Origin: Anaerolineales bacterium
GTDB lineage: Bacteria > Chloroflexota > Anaerolineae > Anaerolineales > Anaerolineaceae
Length of the DNA stretch: 64,000 nucleotides
Direction: 5' to 3'
Assembly: GCA_020060485.1 (NCBI GenBank)
Contig: JAGVAB010000174.1
Coordinates: forward strand, 1-64,000
Positions 16,167-23,933 of this stretch are shown in pieces. The stretch's first letter is position 1. Every line of letters starts with the position of its first letter. The notes below the pieces were generated by a model, which did no database searches, was not told the origin of the DNA, and worked only from the letters and a program-made list of their open reading frames with translations. A program made the translations under genes and the position numbers.

Positions 16167-17546
16167 ATGTACAATACCACACGTTTACTGGATATTTTAG
16201 ACCGGGTGGAAAGCGGCCCGATCATTGAGGAATCAAAATGGGATATGTTGATGGTGCCGGGCGAGATCCGCAAGGCACAAAAGGAATTCGACATTGATTT
16301 CAAGCGACTGAACGGGACACTGGTGCCGGATGATGACGACCTGGCTGACCGCATCTATGCCGCCGGGCGGGCAGTGGCCGAGCGATTGGGGGCGTTCTGT
16401 GTAACCACCTCACGGCAGGTTTTGTTCAGCGGTCAGGAAATTGACGCCGCACTGGCTCTGGCACCCACTGAAGTGACCTATGGTGAACGACCCGACCTGC
16501 ACACCGAGCGCAAGCGCAAGATCGAAGATACCCAGCACATGACCATCAAAGGCGGTGGGGTTGGCACTGTTCTGCCAGAGGATATTTACCTGGAAGTTCA
16601 TCAATCTTATGCCCAGGAATCGCTGGTTGATACGATGATCAACTGCACCCTGGAAAGCATTTATGGCCGTGATATTCGCAGCCGGTCGGCCTGGGAGATC
16701 CTCAGCGGCTGGCATGAGTACGAGCTGACCAAGGCCGCCAGGGTGCGGGCTGGCCGGCCAGGCATGGCTGTGGGCTGTGTGGAGAACGCAGTTTCCGAAC
16801 TTTCGGAAATTTCAGCCACGTCTTATGGCGGCTTTAGCCGTTATGACTGGCATCACATTGCCATGATCTCCGAGTTCAAGACTGATTATGGCTCATTGTC
16901 CAAGCTGACTCACCTGATCCGCACGGGCAGCATCATTCACTCGTTCTACAATACCATCTATGGCGGCACGGTTGGCGGCAGCGAAGGTGTGGCGATCGCC
17001 ATCGTAACCGGCATGATCATGCTGCAAATGATGTACATGACCAATACCCACTCGGTTTCTCCGGCGCATCCTTTCTATGGCAACGATACCACGCCCGAGA
17101 TCCTGCGCTCGATCAGTGTTGCCCACCAGGGTTTGGCCCGCAACAGCCGCCTGATGACAGACATGGTGCTAACCCCTGTTAATGGTCCAGGGACAAAGGA
17201 ATTGCTTTACGAAGTGGCAGCCATGACCGTGATGGGCGCTGCCTCGGGCACCTGCGCCATGATTGGCCCGCGCTCGAATGCCGGGGTACACAATGGCAAT
17301 GTTTCCGGCCTGGAGGCGCGTTTCATGGCTGAAGTTGGTCATGCTGCGGCGGGCATGCCGCGCAAACAGGCCGATGAGCTGGTGACCTGGCTGGTTGACA
17401 AATACAAAGACACACTGGACAAGCGTCCAATTGGCAAGCATTTTACGGAAGTGTATGACCTTAAGACCGTCAAGCCCAAACCGGAATGGCTGGCGATGTA
17501 CGAAGAGGTCAAGGATGAATTGCGCGCCAGAGGGCTGGCTTTGTAA
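16167..17546 (+). CDS. MtmB-family methyltransferase lacking pyrrolysine
   Basis: 459 residues, matching the length and pattern of monomethylamine methyltransferase MtmB (about 458 residues, known from methanogens). Recognisable blocks are KARVRAGRPGM-type residues 191-200, ENAVSELSEISATSYGG, the late AASGTCAMIGPRSNAGVHN with SGLEARFMAEVGHA, and the end GKHFTEVYDLKTVKP. In methanogen MtmB the residue after RPGMGV is pyrrolysine, encoded by UAG. Here the aligned codon (residue 203, bases 16773-16775) is GGC, Gly, followed by Cys204, and the gene has no in-frame UAG. It is therefore a non-pyrrolysine relative whose substrate need not be methylamine. AAGGGAAGG precedes the ATG; a strong terminator follows. 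Confidence 0.88.
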   Translation: MYNTTRLLDILDRVESGPIIEESKWDMLMVPGEIRKAQKEFDIDFKRLNGTLVPDDDDLADRIYAAGRAVAERLGAFCVTTSRQVLFSGQEIDAALALAPTEVTYGERPDLHTERKRKIEDTQHMTIKGGGVGTVLPEDIYLEVHQSYAQESLVDTMINCTLESIYGRDIRSRSAWEILSGWHEYELTKAARVRAGRPGMAVGCVENAVSELSEISATSYGGFSRYDWHHIAMISEFKTDYGSLSKLTHLIRTGSIIHSFYNTIYGGTVGGSEGVAIAIVTGMIMLQMMYMTNTHSVSPAHPFYGNDTTPEILRSISVAHQGLARNSRLMTDMVLTPVNGPGTKELLYEVAAMTVMGAASGTCAMIGPRSNAGVHNGNVSGLEARFMAEVGHAAAGMPRKQADELVTWLVDKYKDTLDKRPIGKHFTEVYDLKTVKPKPEWLAMYEEVKDELRARGLAL

Positions 17547-17575
17547 GCATCCCATCCTTACAGCATGCAGTATTC

Positions 17576-17607
17576 AGAGCAGACGGATTTCCCCGTCTGC
17601 TCTTTTT
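17576..17607 (+). terminator. Rho-independent terminator of the importer/methyltransferase operon
   Basis: AGAGCAGACGG (17576-17586) pairs perfectly with CCGTCTGCTCT (17593-17603) around a six-base loop, followed by a T-run. It lies 30 bases after the MtmB-like gene. Confidence 0.93.
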
Positions 17608-17683
17608 ATCAAACCGTACACCGGGTTGGTCGGGGTGTCGGTTTGATTGATCGAATTGTGCATTGCGCTTTGCAAGGTGTAGC

Positions 17684-17830
17684 TTGAATGCTGCGCGACC
17701 CAATTCAGTTTATGGCGTATATCAAGAGGATATTCGGCAGCGGGTCCGGGTGACCGGGGAAGAAATCCCCCAGATGGACGAGAACCATATTCACCATGTG
17801 CATGATGTGAGCGGCATGCTTCGAGGGTAA
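17684..17830 (+). CDS. Short open frame or gene remnant of unknown function
   Basis: A 48-codon frame from TTG at 17684 to TAA at 17830 looks protein-like in composition (YGVYQEDIRQRV, TGEEIPQMDENHIHHVHDVS), but there is no ATG near its start and only a weak AAGGTG four bases upstream. The open frame extends back about ten codons to a stop. It may be the tail of a degraded gene or a small protein. I do not recognise a family. Confidence 0.25.
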   Translation: MNAARPNSVYGVYQEDIRQRVRVTGEEIPQMDENHIHHVHDVSGMLRG

Positions 17831-17883
17831 AGTTAATCTGCGGATATTTGGCGATGATCAGTGCAAAAGACAAGGAGAATATC

Positions 17884-18387
17884 ATGTTGCCGATCATGAA
17901 TGAAAAATATATTGAAGGCGCAAGCCGGCGTGACCAATTGCGCTATAAAGACGAAGTCCGGGCACATTTTGTGGCACAGGAACTTTACCGCAAGGTGGAA
18001 CGCAAAGCCAAACGACGGAAATTCTTCTGCAGATTTTTGAAACGCTGTTACACCCTGCGCAATCTTTCGCGGGATGTTTCGCAAAGAGAGCTGGAAAACA
18101 GTTACAGCAAGGGGATTCAGGCGGTGGAATTGAACAGGATTTGCGGCAGCGAAAGCCGCAGCAACGATTTCGATTCAATCTTTAATCCACTCACTGAAAA
18201 GAACCGCTCGCGCTGGGTACATATTGCGCAGGAATGTTTGCTTGGACACAGTCTGCCTGCCGTAGAGCTGATCCAGGTGGGCAGTGAGTATTTTGTCCGA
18301 GACGGCCACCATCGCATTTCGGTGATGCGTACCCTGGGTTACCAGTTTGTTGATGCACAGGTTACCGTCTGGCGGGCGGCAGACTGA
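17884..18387 (+). CDS. Small ParB-like domain protein
   Basis: 167 residues from the ATG at 17884, chosen because AAGGAG lies six to seven bases upstream. The N-terminal two thirds are basic (RKVERKAKRRKFFCRF) with no family I recognise. The C-terminal 60 residues contain LIQVGSEYFVRDGHHRISVMRTLG, the core motif (DGHHRI) of ParB/Srx-like nucleotide-binding domains. Length is well below a true chromosome-partitioning ParB and no DNA-binding HTH is evident. It is followed after about 50 bases by a zinc ribbon gene on the same strand. A regulatory or nucleic-acid role is a guess. Confidence 0.65.
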   Translation: MLPIMNEKYIEGASRRDQLRYKDEVRAHFVAQELYRKVERKAKRRKFFCRFLKRCYTLRNLSRDVSQRELENSYSKGIQAVELNRICGSESRSNDFDSIFNPLTEKNRSRWVHIAQECLLGHSLPAVELIQVGSEYFVRDGHHRISVMRTLGYQFVDAQVTVWRAAD

Positions 18388-18437
18388 GAGAAGTTTACAG
18401 TGGCCGCAAGACAGCGGTTACGAAAGGAGACTGGTCG

Positions 18438-18686
18438 ATGAGCCGAAAGAACGTTGAAGGGATGCTGGAACAGGCTTTTGTGTGTGTAAAATGCGGCAAC
18501 AGGGGAGCGAAAGTGGAACGCCTGGCAATGTCCGGAACGGGCTTGTCAAGGTTGATGGAGATACAGGCGCATCGCTATGCATTCGTTTCCTGTCGAAACT
18601 GCGGTTTTACCGAAGTCTATGATTTGCAGACATTGGCGGGCAAGGACCATCTGGGAACCTTACTGGAGATCCTTTTCCACGATTAG
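18438..18686 (+). CDS. Zinc ribbon nucleic-acid-binding-like small protein
   Basis: 82 residues with two CxxC pairs: FVCVKCGN near residue 15 and VSCRNCGFTEVYDL near residue 51, matching the DUF2082/zinc-ribbon family often annotated as nucleic-acid-binding. AAAGGAG precedes the ATG. It sits between the ParB-like gene and a terminator, so these two likely form one short transcript. No experimentally defined function is known to me for this family. Confidence 0.78.
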   Translation: MSRKNVEGMLEQAFVCVKCGNRGAKVERLAMSGTGLSRLMEIQAHRYAFVSCRNCGFTEVYDLQTLAGKDHLGTLLEILFHD

Positions 18687-18716
18687 GGTTATTCCAGCCA
18701 ATACTTTGGCACTTGG

Positions 18717-18748
18717 GCAGCAGCGCCAGAATTGCGCTGCTGCTTTTA
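18717..18748 (+). terminator. Rho-independent terminator
   Basis: GCAGCAGCGC (18717-18726) pairs with GCGCTGCTGC (18734-18743) around a seven-base loop, followed by TTTTAT. It closes the ParB-like/zinc ribbon unit. Confidence 0.9.
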
Positions 18749-18879
18749 TGTCATGCGGGTTTTTAACGATATAATTGCGCCGCCAGAATGATTGGGGTAC
18801 ACTTTAACAAGTCCTGAAAAACAATTGAAAAAAAGAGGATCCGTCCCCGGGCATGAGCTTGCGGATGGAGGGATGGGGT

Positions 18880-19509
18880 ATGAGCGAATTTACCAATCAG
18901 GAGTGGCTTGAGAAATTGCAAGCCCCAGATAACAATGAGGCATTGCAACACCTAAGGGCTTACTTGCAGCGCGGGCTGCGTTATGCTTTGGCAGGACGGG
19001 TGGATCAAAATCGCCTGGACCCATTAATTGAAGATTCGGCTCAGGAGGCTTTGCTGCGTATCCTGGACAATCTGGACAGCTTCCGCGGGGAAAGCCGCTT
19101 CACCACCTGGGCCACCAAAATTGCCGTGCGCCTGGCTTTGACCGAACTGCGCCGCAAACGCTGGGAAGAAGTGGCCCTGGAAGACCTGGTGCCAGAAGAT
19201 GCCAGCCTGGATTTTACCCCCCAAGTACTGACTGATGATGGGAAATCCCCTGAAGAGCAAACCTATCAGCGTGAGGTGATGTCGGTTGTGGAGCGCCTGA
19301 TCGCTACTGAGCTGACGTCCCGCCAGCAGCAGGTCATTCTGGCGATTGTCAAGGGCGGCATGCCGCTGGCCGAGGTGGCAGAGCGTTTGGGAACCAATCG
19401 CAATGCCTTGTATAAAATGCTGCACGATGCCCGCCAGCGCCTCAGAGACCGTCTGGAAGAAGAAGGGTATTCGCCGCATGAGATACTGGATGTTTTTTCG
19501 GGCGGGTAA
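18880..19509 (+). CDS. ECF-type RNA polymerase sigma factor
   Basis: 209 residues from the ATG at 18880, which has GGAGGG seven bases upstream; an earlier in-frame ATG at 18853 has none. Region 2 is visible as DSAQEALLRILDNLDSFRGE followed by SRFTTWATKIAVRLAL, and region 4 as LTSRQQQVILAIVKGGMPLAEVAERLG followed by NRNALYKMLHDARQRLRDRL. The next gene is a small zinc-finger protein that probably acts as its anti-sigma partner. Target promoters cannot be read here; a thioredoxin-like lipoprotein and CcdA-like genes follow downstream. Confidence 0.88.
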   Translation: MSEFTNQEWLEKLQAPDNNEALQHLRAYLQRGLRYALAGRVDQNRLDPLIEDSAQEALLRILDNLDSFRGESRFTTWATKIAVRLALTELRRKRWEEVALEDLVPEDASLDFTPQVLTDDGKSPEEQTYQREVMSVVERLIATELTSRQQQVILAIVKGGMPLAEVAERLGTNRNALYKMLHDARQRLRDRLEEEGYSPHEILDVFSGG

Positions 19510-19554
19510 GAACTTTGTTTTAGTGGTTGTCTACAATATACAGGAAATGAACAA

Positions 19555-19800
19555 ATGAAACTAGAACCCCAATTCCTCAAACAAATCGTACGGGCGATCG
19601 TGGATACGCAGCCTGAAGAGATGGATTGCGACCAGTGCTTTGAAGAACTGGACTTCTTCGCCGAGATGGTGCTGGCAGGCAAGCCTGCCGAAGAGGCCAT
19701 GCCCCTGGTGCAGGATCATTTGCACCGCTGTGGCCCCTGCCGTGAGGAATTTGAAGCCCTGCTGGATGCATTGAAACAATTGGATGATGAGCAGGATTGA
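19555..19800 (+). CDS. Small zinc-finger anti-sigma-like protein
   Basis: 81 residues with CDQC near residue 25 and an HRCGPC element near residue 60 (H-x-x-C-x-x-C), resembling the zf-HC2/ZAS domain of anti-sigma factors. It has no membrane segment, so it would be a soluble, possibly redox-sensitive, partner of the sigma factor encoded 45 bases upstream. Acidic overall. A terminator follows 35 bases after the stop, making sigma and partner a two-gene unit. Confidence 0.7.
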   Translation: MKLEPQFLKQIVRAIVDTQPEEMDCDQCFEELDFFAEMVLAGKPAEEAMPLVQDHLHRCGPCREEFEALLDALKQLDDEQD

Positions 19801-19835
19801 CCCTGGGTTGTTTTGCATTCTCCATGATGATAACC

Positions 19836-19866
19836 AAAAGACCAGCTTTCAACGCTGGTCTTTTTT
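19836..19866 (+). terminator. Rho-independent terminator
   Basis: AAAAGACCAGC (19836-19846) and GCTGGTCTTTT pair around TTTCAAC, with six T residues following. It ends the sigma/zinc-finger unit. Confidence 0.93.
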
Positions 19867-20082
19867 GTCCTGTGGGACGGTGAGGGGGATTCAGGCAAGG
19901 GGTTTAAAAGAACTGGTGTTAACCCGGGCGCTTGACGGGAATATGGGCGTATGGCGCAATGCAGCCTCGAAATACGGCCAGGGGGAGATATTAATAAAGA
20001 CAAAAACGATACTAAAAGTAAGAATAAGAACATTGAGTTTATCTAATTCATCATAGATGGGTGATCACCGAGGAGGTTAGGA

Positions 20083-20733
20083 ATGCGAAAAAAAACCGGT
20101 TGGGTTTTAATCATAGGCGCAATTATCCTGTCCGCTTGTGCGCCGCAGGCGATAACGCAAATCGTATCGGAGGTGCCGCAGATTGAAGCGCCGGCAGCCC
20201 TGGTATTGGATGACAGCCCGGCTGCCATCGAAACACTTGAAGCAGCAGCGCCGGTGATGAATGCACCTGCCTTGATGGTGGACCAAGTCAGCCTGCCGAG
20301 GGATTTTGAGGTCAAACTGTATCAAGGCCAGGAGAGCTATGGAAACGATGCGGTTTTACTCTCTACTGTATTTATGGCGGGCAAACCGGTGGTGGTGAAT
20401 TATTTTGCCGGTCTCTGCTCTTTGTGCCGCAAGGAACTTCCTGAATTGCAGACGATGTATGAGCAATATGGTGACCGGGTGAACTTTGTTCTGGTAGATA
20501 TTGGGCCATATGTGGGTCTGGGTTCAGAGCAGGACGGCATAGCCATGCTCACCAATCTGGGTGTGACAATTCCGGCCGGCAGCCTGTCGGATGGGGATGT
20601 GCTGCGGACGTATCAGGTATTTGGCACGCCTGCTCTGCAATTCTTCCTGCCAGATGGCAGCTTACAATTCCAACGCGGGGGCTTGCTCTCGGCGGCTCAA
20701 ATCGAGGAACAGATCCTGGGCTTGTTGCAATGA
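20083..20733 (+). CDS. TlpA-like thioredoxin-fold lipoprotein
   Basis: 216 residues. Signal peptide with lipobox LSAC (Cys19), a 60-residue Ala/Pro-rich spacer, then a thioredoxin-like domain with the active-site motif C-S-L-C in FAGLCSLCRKELPEL, a VLVDIG strand and the cis-Pro segment FGTPALQFF. GGAGG precedes the ATG. It would be a membrane-anchored extracytoplasmic thiol-disulfide oxidoreductase. The next gene encodes the transmembrane electron donor expected for it (CcdA/DsbD-like), 51 bases away, so the two probably form a redox relay. Confidence 0.88.
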   Translation: MRKKTGWVLIIGAIILSACAPQAITQIVSEVPQIEAPAALVLDDSPAAIETLEAAAPVMNAPALMVDQVSLPRDFEVKLYQGQESYGNDAVLLSTVFMAGKPVVVNYFAGLCSLCRKELPELQTMYEQYGDRVNFVLVDIGPYVGLGSEQDGIAMLTNLGVTIPAGSLSDGDVLRTYQVFGTPALQFFLPDGSLQFQRGGLLSAAQIEEQILGLLQ

Positions 20734-20784
20734 CCGAAAAGGATGGCAACGTGACACGCTCAGAGCAGTTCACAGGAGGAGAGG

Positions 20785-21639
20785 ATGAAACCTGAAGGGG
20801 TGAACTTCAACCTGGGGATGCCGGAAAAAAAGCACACGAGCTGGAAGGTTGCGCTTGGCCTGCTCCTGCCGATGCTGGCTGTGGTGGCAGCGCTCTTTGT
20901 GCTGGTCAGCTATCGCGACGGGATTGAAGCCGGGGTTGCCAACCTGGCTTTGCTGCTGCCCTTTGGCTATGCCTTTGGGGCGGGTATGGTGGCCAGCGTT
21001 AACCCGTGCGGGGTTTTGCTTTTGCCTTCCTTTGCCTTTTCCCAATTGAAAGGCCGTGACGAGCAGGAAGGTGCTGCCCGTTCTTCACAGCTGCTGAAAA
21101 GCCTGCTGCGGGCTGGCATGGTGACCCTGGGATTCGTGGTTGTCTTTTTGAGTGTGGGTTTGCTGCTTTCGCTGGGTGGGCGCTGGCTGACGGGGGCATT
21201 CAAGACCCTGGGCCTGCTGATTGGCGCTGCAATGGTGATCCTTGGTCTGGTGCTTCTTCTGACGCAGCGCGAGCTGGGCATCCCGGCTCTGCGGCGTTTG
21301 CGGATCACACCCAAGCCAACCAACTGGAATGCCTTCCTGTTTGGAATCGTTTATGCGGTCAGCTCTTTGAGCTGTTCGCTGCCCATTTTTCTGGTGGTGG
21401 TCGGCACGTCTCTTGCCGGGGAAGATCTGCTCAATTCGGCCGGTCAATTCGTGGGATATTCTCTCGGCATGGGGGTTGTGGTGGTGGCGGTGGTGCTGGG
21501 GGCAGCTTTCTTTCGCCAGGCCATGCTGCGCTGGCTGGATAGGGCTGCCGGTCACGTGCAGCGCTTCAGCGCCCTGTTTGTGCTGGGGGCGGGAGCTTAT
21601 TTGATCTACTACTGGCTGGTGGACAGCGGGTTGTTATGA
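20785..21639 (+). CDS. CcdA/DsbD-type transmembrane thiol-disulfide electron carrier
   Basis: 284 residues with about seven hydrophobic helices. Conserved cysteines occur in SVNPCGVLLLPS (first helix pair) and AVSSLSCSLPIFL, the two positions used by CcdA/DsbD to carry electrons from cytoplasmic thioredoxin across the membrane. AGGAGGAGAGG lies before the ATG. Its likely partner is the TlpA-like lipoprotein just upstream. A strong bidirectional terminator follows. Confidence 0.88.
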   Translation: MKPEGVNFNLGMPEKKHTSWKVALGLLLPMLAVVAALFVLVSYRDGIEAGVANLALLLPFGYAFGAGMVASVNPCGVLLLPSFAFSQLKGRDEQEGAARSSQLLKSLLRAGMVTLGFVVVFLSVGLLLSLGGRWLTGAFKTLGLLIGAAMVILGLVLLLTQRELGIPALRRLRITPKPTNWNAFLFGIVYAVSSLSCSLPIFLVVVGTSLAGEDLLNSAGQFVGYSLGMGVVVVAVVLGAAFFRQAMLRWLDRAAGHVQRFSALFVLGAGAYLIYYWLVDSGLL

Positions 21640-21682
21640 AGATAGGGATCTATTGATCAGCTGATTTGGGAATAGCAAAATT

Positions 21683-21724
21683 AAAACAGCCTCCTGCGAA
21701 TCTTTCGCAGGAGGCTGTTTTTTA
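21683..21724. terminator. Bidirectional terminator between convergent genes
   Basis: An 18-bp perfect stem (AAAACAGCCTCCTGCGAA and its complement ending at 21721) with a three-base loop is flanked by A- and T-runs on the two strands. It serves the CcdA-like gene and the convergent MFS gene, whose stop codon overlaps it. Confidence 0.93.
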
Positions 21725-22990
21725 GACCGTCTCGGCCACTGCACTGCCCAGCGGCGTGTGTTCCACCCGGGTTTTGTTTTTGCGGCGGCGGCGTTCCATA
21801 CCGCTGTTGAGCAGCAGGAAGCTGACCACGGCTCCCAGGGCGATCATGCCTGCGATCTTCCAGACCCACAGCGGGCTGGCGTTGTCCATGAGCAGGCCGG
21901 CGCCCAACGGGCCGATGGCGTGCGGAATGATCCAGCAAAAATCGTTCATGGCGATGTAACGGCCGCGCATGTCTTCAGGGGCAAACTCGGCTACCAGAGC
22001 CTGCGAAACCGGGCTGACCAGCATTTCGCCGATGGTGATGATGACGATGGCCAGGATGAATAAGCCGTAGGCAGAGGTGAAGCCGAACATGCTGAAGCCG
22101 ATGGCATACAGCAGGGTGCCGGCAGCCATGACCGCCATCGGGCGGAAGTTCTTGATGCGATGGGTGATCCAGAACTGGAACAGCACCACCATGCCGGCGT
22201 TCATGCTCAACAGGGTTCCATAAGCGGTGGGGGCCATGCCCAGAACCGAGTTCATGTAAACTGGCAAGGTCGAGTTCATCTGGATGTAGACGATGACCAT
22301 CAACATCTGCGCTCCGATGAAGGACAGGAACAAGCCGTCTTTCAGTACCTTGCGGTAGCCGGAGATGGTTTCCAGCAGACTTTGCTTCTCCATTTCGGGG
22401 GCAGCCTGTGGTTTGGTTTCCGGCAGCTTGACAAACACGATGATTGCCATGATGGTGCTGGTGATGGCGTCCAGAATAAACAGGGCCATAAAGGAGCGGG
22501 TGGCGATCAGGCCGCCAATCAGCGGGCCGATGGTGATGGCCAGGTTAGCCACCACGCGCATGATGCCGAAGCCTTCGGCGCGTTTCTCTTCCGGCAGCAG
22601 GTCGGCCACCATGGCGTGATGGGCTGGAAACCCGGTGTCGGCCAGCAGACCGACTGTTCCGCTGACCAGGAACAGCAAGGCCAGACTGTCCACCAGACCA
22701 AACAGCAGCATGGTGATGGCGCTGAACACCAGGCCGAAGATCATCATTTTTTTGCGGCCAAATTTGTCGGCCATGGCGCCGCCCAGGGTGCCGCCGATCA
22801 TGCCGGTTACCGAGAAGAGGGCAAACAGCTGGCCAACCTGGGTCATGCCGACCCCAAAGCGCTGGGTAATATAGACGGCAAAGAAGGGAAAGACCAGGCC
22901 GCCGCCCAGCCGGTCGATGAAGGCTGCGCCGACCAGCACCCAGAAGTGGCGCGGGAATTCATGATAGGTGTGTTTCATCTTCGCTAACAT
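21722..22990 (-). CDS. MFS transporter
   Basis: 422 residues from the ATG at 22990 (MLAKMKHTYHEF), with GAGG about nine bases upstream; the longer TTG frame starts inside that site. About twelve hydrophobic helices are visible, with the MFS loop between helices 2 and 3 (GGAMADKFGRKKM). The C-terminus is short and basic. It follows three regulatory genes on the same strand with a 254-base gap that contains a short inverted repeat. Substrate is unknown; drug or metabolite export is possible. Confidence 0.85.
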   Translation of the reverse strand: MLAKMKHTYHEFPRHFWVLVGAAFIDRLGGGLVFPFFAVYITQRFGVGMTQVGQLFALFSVTGMIGGTLGGAMADKFGRKKMMIFGLVFSAITMLLFGLVDSLALLFLVSGTVGLLADTGFPAHHAMVADLLPEEKRAEGFGIMRVVANLAITIGPLIGGLIATRSFMALFILDAITSTIMAIIVFVKLPETKPQAAPEMEKQSLLETISGYRKVLKDGLFLSFIGAQMLMVIVYIQMNSTLPVYMNSVLGMAPTAYGTLLSMNAGMVVLFQFWITHRIKNFRPMAVMAAGTLLYAIGFSMFGFTSAYGLFILAIVIITIGEMLVSPVSQALVAEFAPEDMRGRYIAMNDFCWIIPHAIGPLGAGLLMDNASPLWVWKIAGMIALGAVVSFLLLNSGMERRRRKNKTRVEHTPLGSAVAETV

Positions 22991-23071
22991 TTTCTTTTTC
23001 CTCAAGCTGGCGTTTCTTTTTTGGGGAAAGCGCCAACCGGTTCATTTCATTTTGATTATTAGTTTTCAATG

Positions 23072-23094
23072 CGCAGCCCGTCTTTCAGGCTGCG
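23072..23094. repeat. Short inverted repeat upstream of the MFS gene
   Basis: CGCAGCC and GGCTGCG form a 7-bp stem with a nine-base loop and no T-run. It lies about 80 bases before the MFS start and could be a regulator site or a mRNA hairpin. Confidence 0.4.
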
Positions 23095-23244
23095 TGACAG
23101 CAATTGCATGTCAAATTCGGGCATCTTTTCTTCGCACGGCATGTCCTGGCCGGCCGCATGTGGCTGGTGTGTATGGTCAAATCTTGATCGGCAACAAATG
23201 AAGGCCAACAGGCGTGTGGGAAGACCAATCCGCGCGATGGTTTG

Positions 23245-23634
23245 CTAAGCAGCAGGTACGGCTTGCAGATGCCAGTGGTTGAGATGCTTGAGGGTCTGCA
23301 AGAGGGTTTCGGGCGGGGCGCTTTTATTGACAAAAGCGCTGGCGCCAAACCCCAGGGCAAGGCGCTGGTTTTCCGGGTGACTGGAGAGGGCAATGATCGC
23401 CGCCTCCGGCAGGATGACCCGCAGGGCATACAGGGTGCTGCCGGCCAGGCCGGGCAGTTCCCAATCCATCAACAGCACATTGGGGTGCAGCGATTTAAGC
23501 TGGGTGAGCATGTCGATGGCATCAACCGCCTCGCCAATCACTACCATATCGCTTTGACATTCCAGCGAAACGCGCAATGCAAGGCGTACTTTGGGCTGGT
23601 CGTCGGCGATGAAGACTTTTAAACTGGTTGGCAT
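23245..23634 (-). CDS. Receiver-only response regulator
   Basis: 129 residues from the ATG at 23634, preceded by an excellent AAAGGAGGTG site; the longer open frame from 23691 is unlikely. It is a single CheY-like receiver domain with the acidic pair IADDQ, phospho-acceptor Asp in VLLMDWELPG, a conserved Ser (ALSS) and Lys (FVNKSA). No output domain follows. It lies 299 bases downstream of a NarL-type regulator. It may work by protein contact or phosphate competition within the kinase system encoded upstream. Confidence 0.83.
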   Translation of the reverse strand: MPTSLKVFIADDQPKVRLALRVSLECQSDMVVIGEAVDAIDMLTQLKSLHPNVLLMDWELPGLAGSTLYALRVILPEAAIIALSSHPENQRLALGFGASAFVNKSAPPETLLQTLKHLNHWHLQAVPAA

Positions 23635-23709
23635 TTCTGCACCTCCTTTCAAAAAGTGTTGACGCGGGGTCAGGGCATTGAAACTTTTCATAATGCTATC
23701 TTAACGATA

Positions 23710-23744
23710 AAGTTCCCCGTGTGCATCAGGCAGGTGGGGAACTT
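23710..23744. repeat. Inverted repeat in intergenic region
   Basis: AAGTTCCCC and GGGGAACTT are separated by 17 bases. It lies between the NarL-type gene and the receiver-only gene; no T-run follows, so the role is open. Confidence 0.45.
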
Positions 23745-23835
23745 TGGACTAGGCCATGTGGGGGATATTCAGGTGGGGGTGAAATTATCGAAGTCGAATG
23801 AGAAGTTAATGCGTTGTTTTTTCTGCCGGCGGGGC

Positions 23836-23863
23836 GGACAGGTTCGCTTCGTTGAACCTGTCC
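23836..23863. repeat. Extragenic palindrome
   Basis: GGACAGGTTC (23836-23845) pairs perfectly with GAACCTGTCC (23854-23863). A stem of this kind without a T-run downstream of a gene resembles dispersed extragenic palindromes. The surrounding 23635-23933 region holds no gene. Confidence 0.55.
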
Positions 23864-23933
23864 CGATCTGTCGGTTTTCATTTGTTGCGAAGATGATCTA
23901 ATGAAATGCAAACCTGTTGGGAAAGCGAAATAT

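Noticed and set aside
16764..16790. Possible UAG (pyrrolysine) codon in the MtmB-like gene
   Set aside because: The codons around the expected position read ATG GCT GTG GGC TGT; there is no in-frame TAG, so pyrrolysine insertion is not needed.
22160..22987. 275-codon plus-strand open frame opposite the MFS gene
   Set aside because: His/Gln/Gly-rich composition typical of a reverse-strand shadow of a membrane protein.
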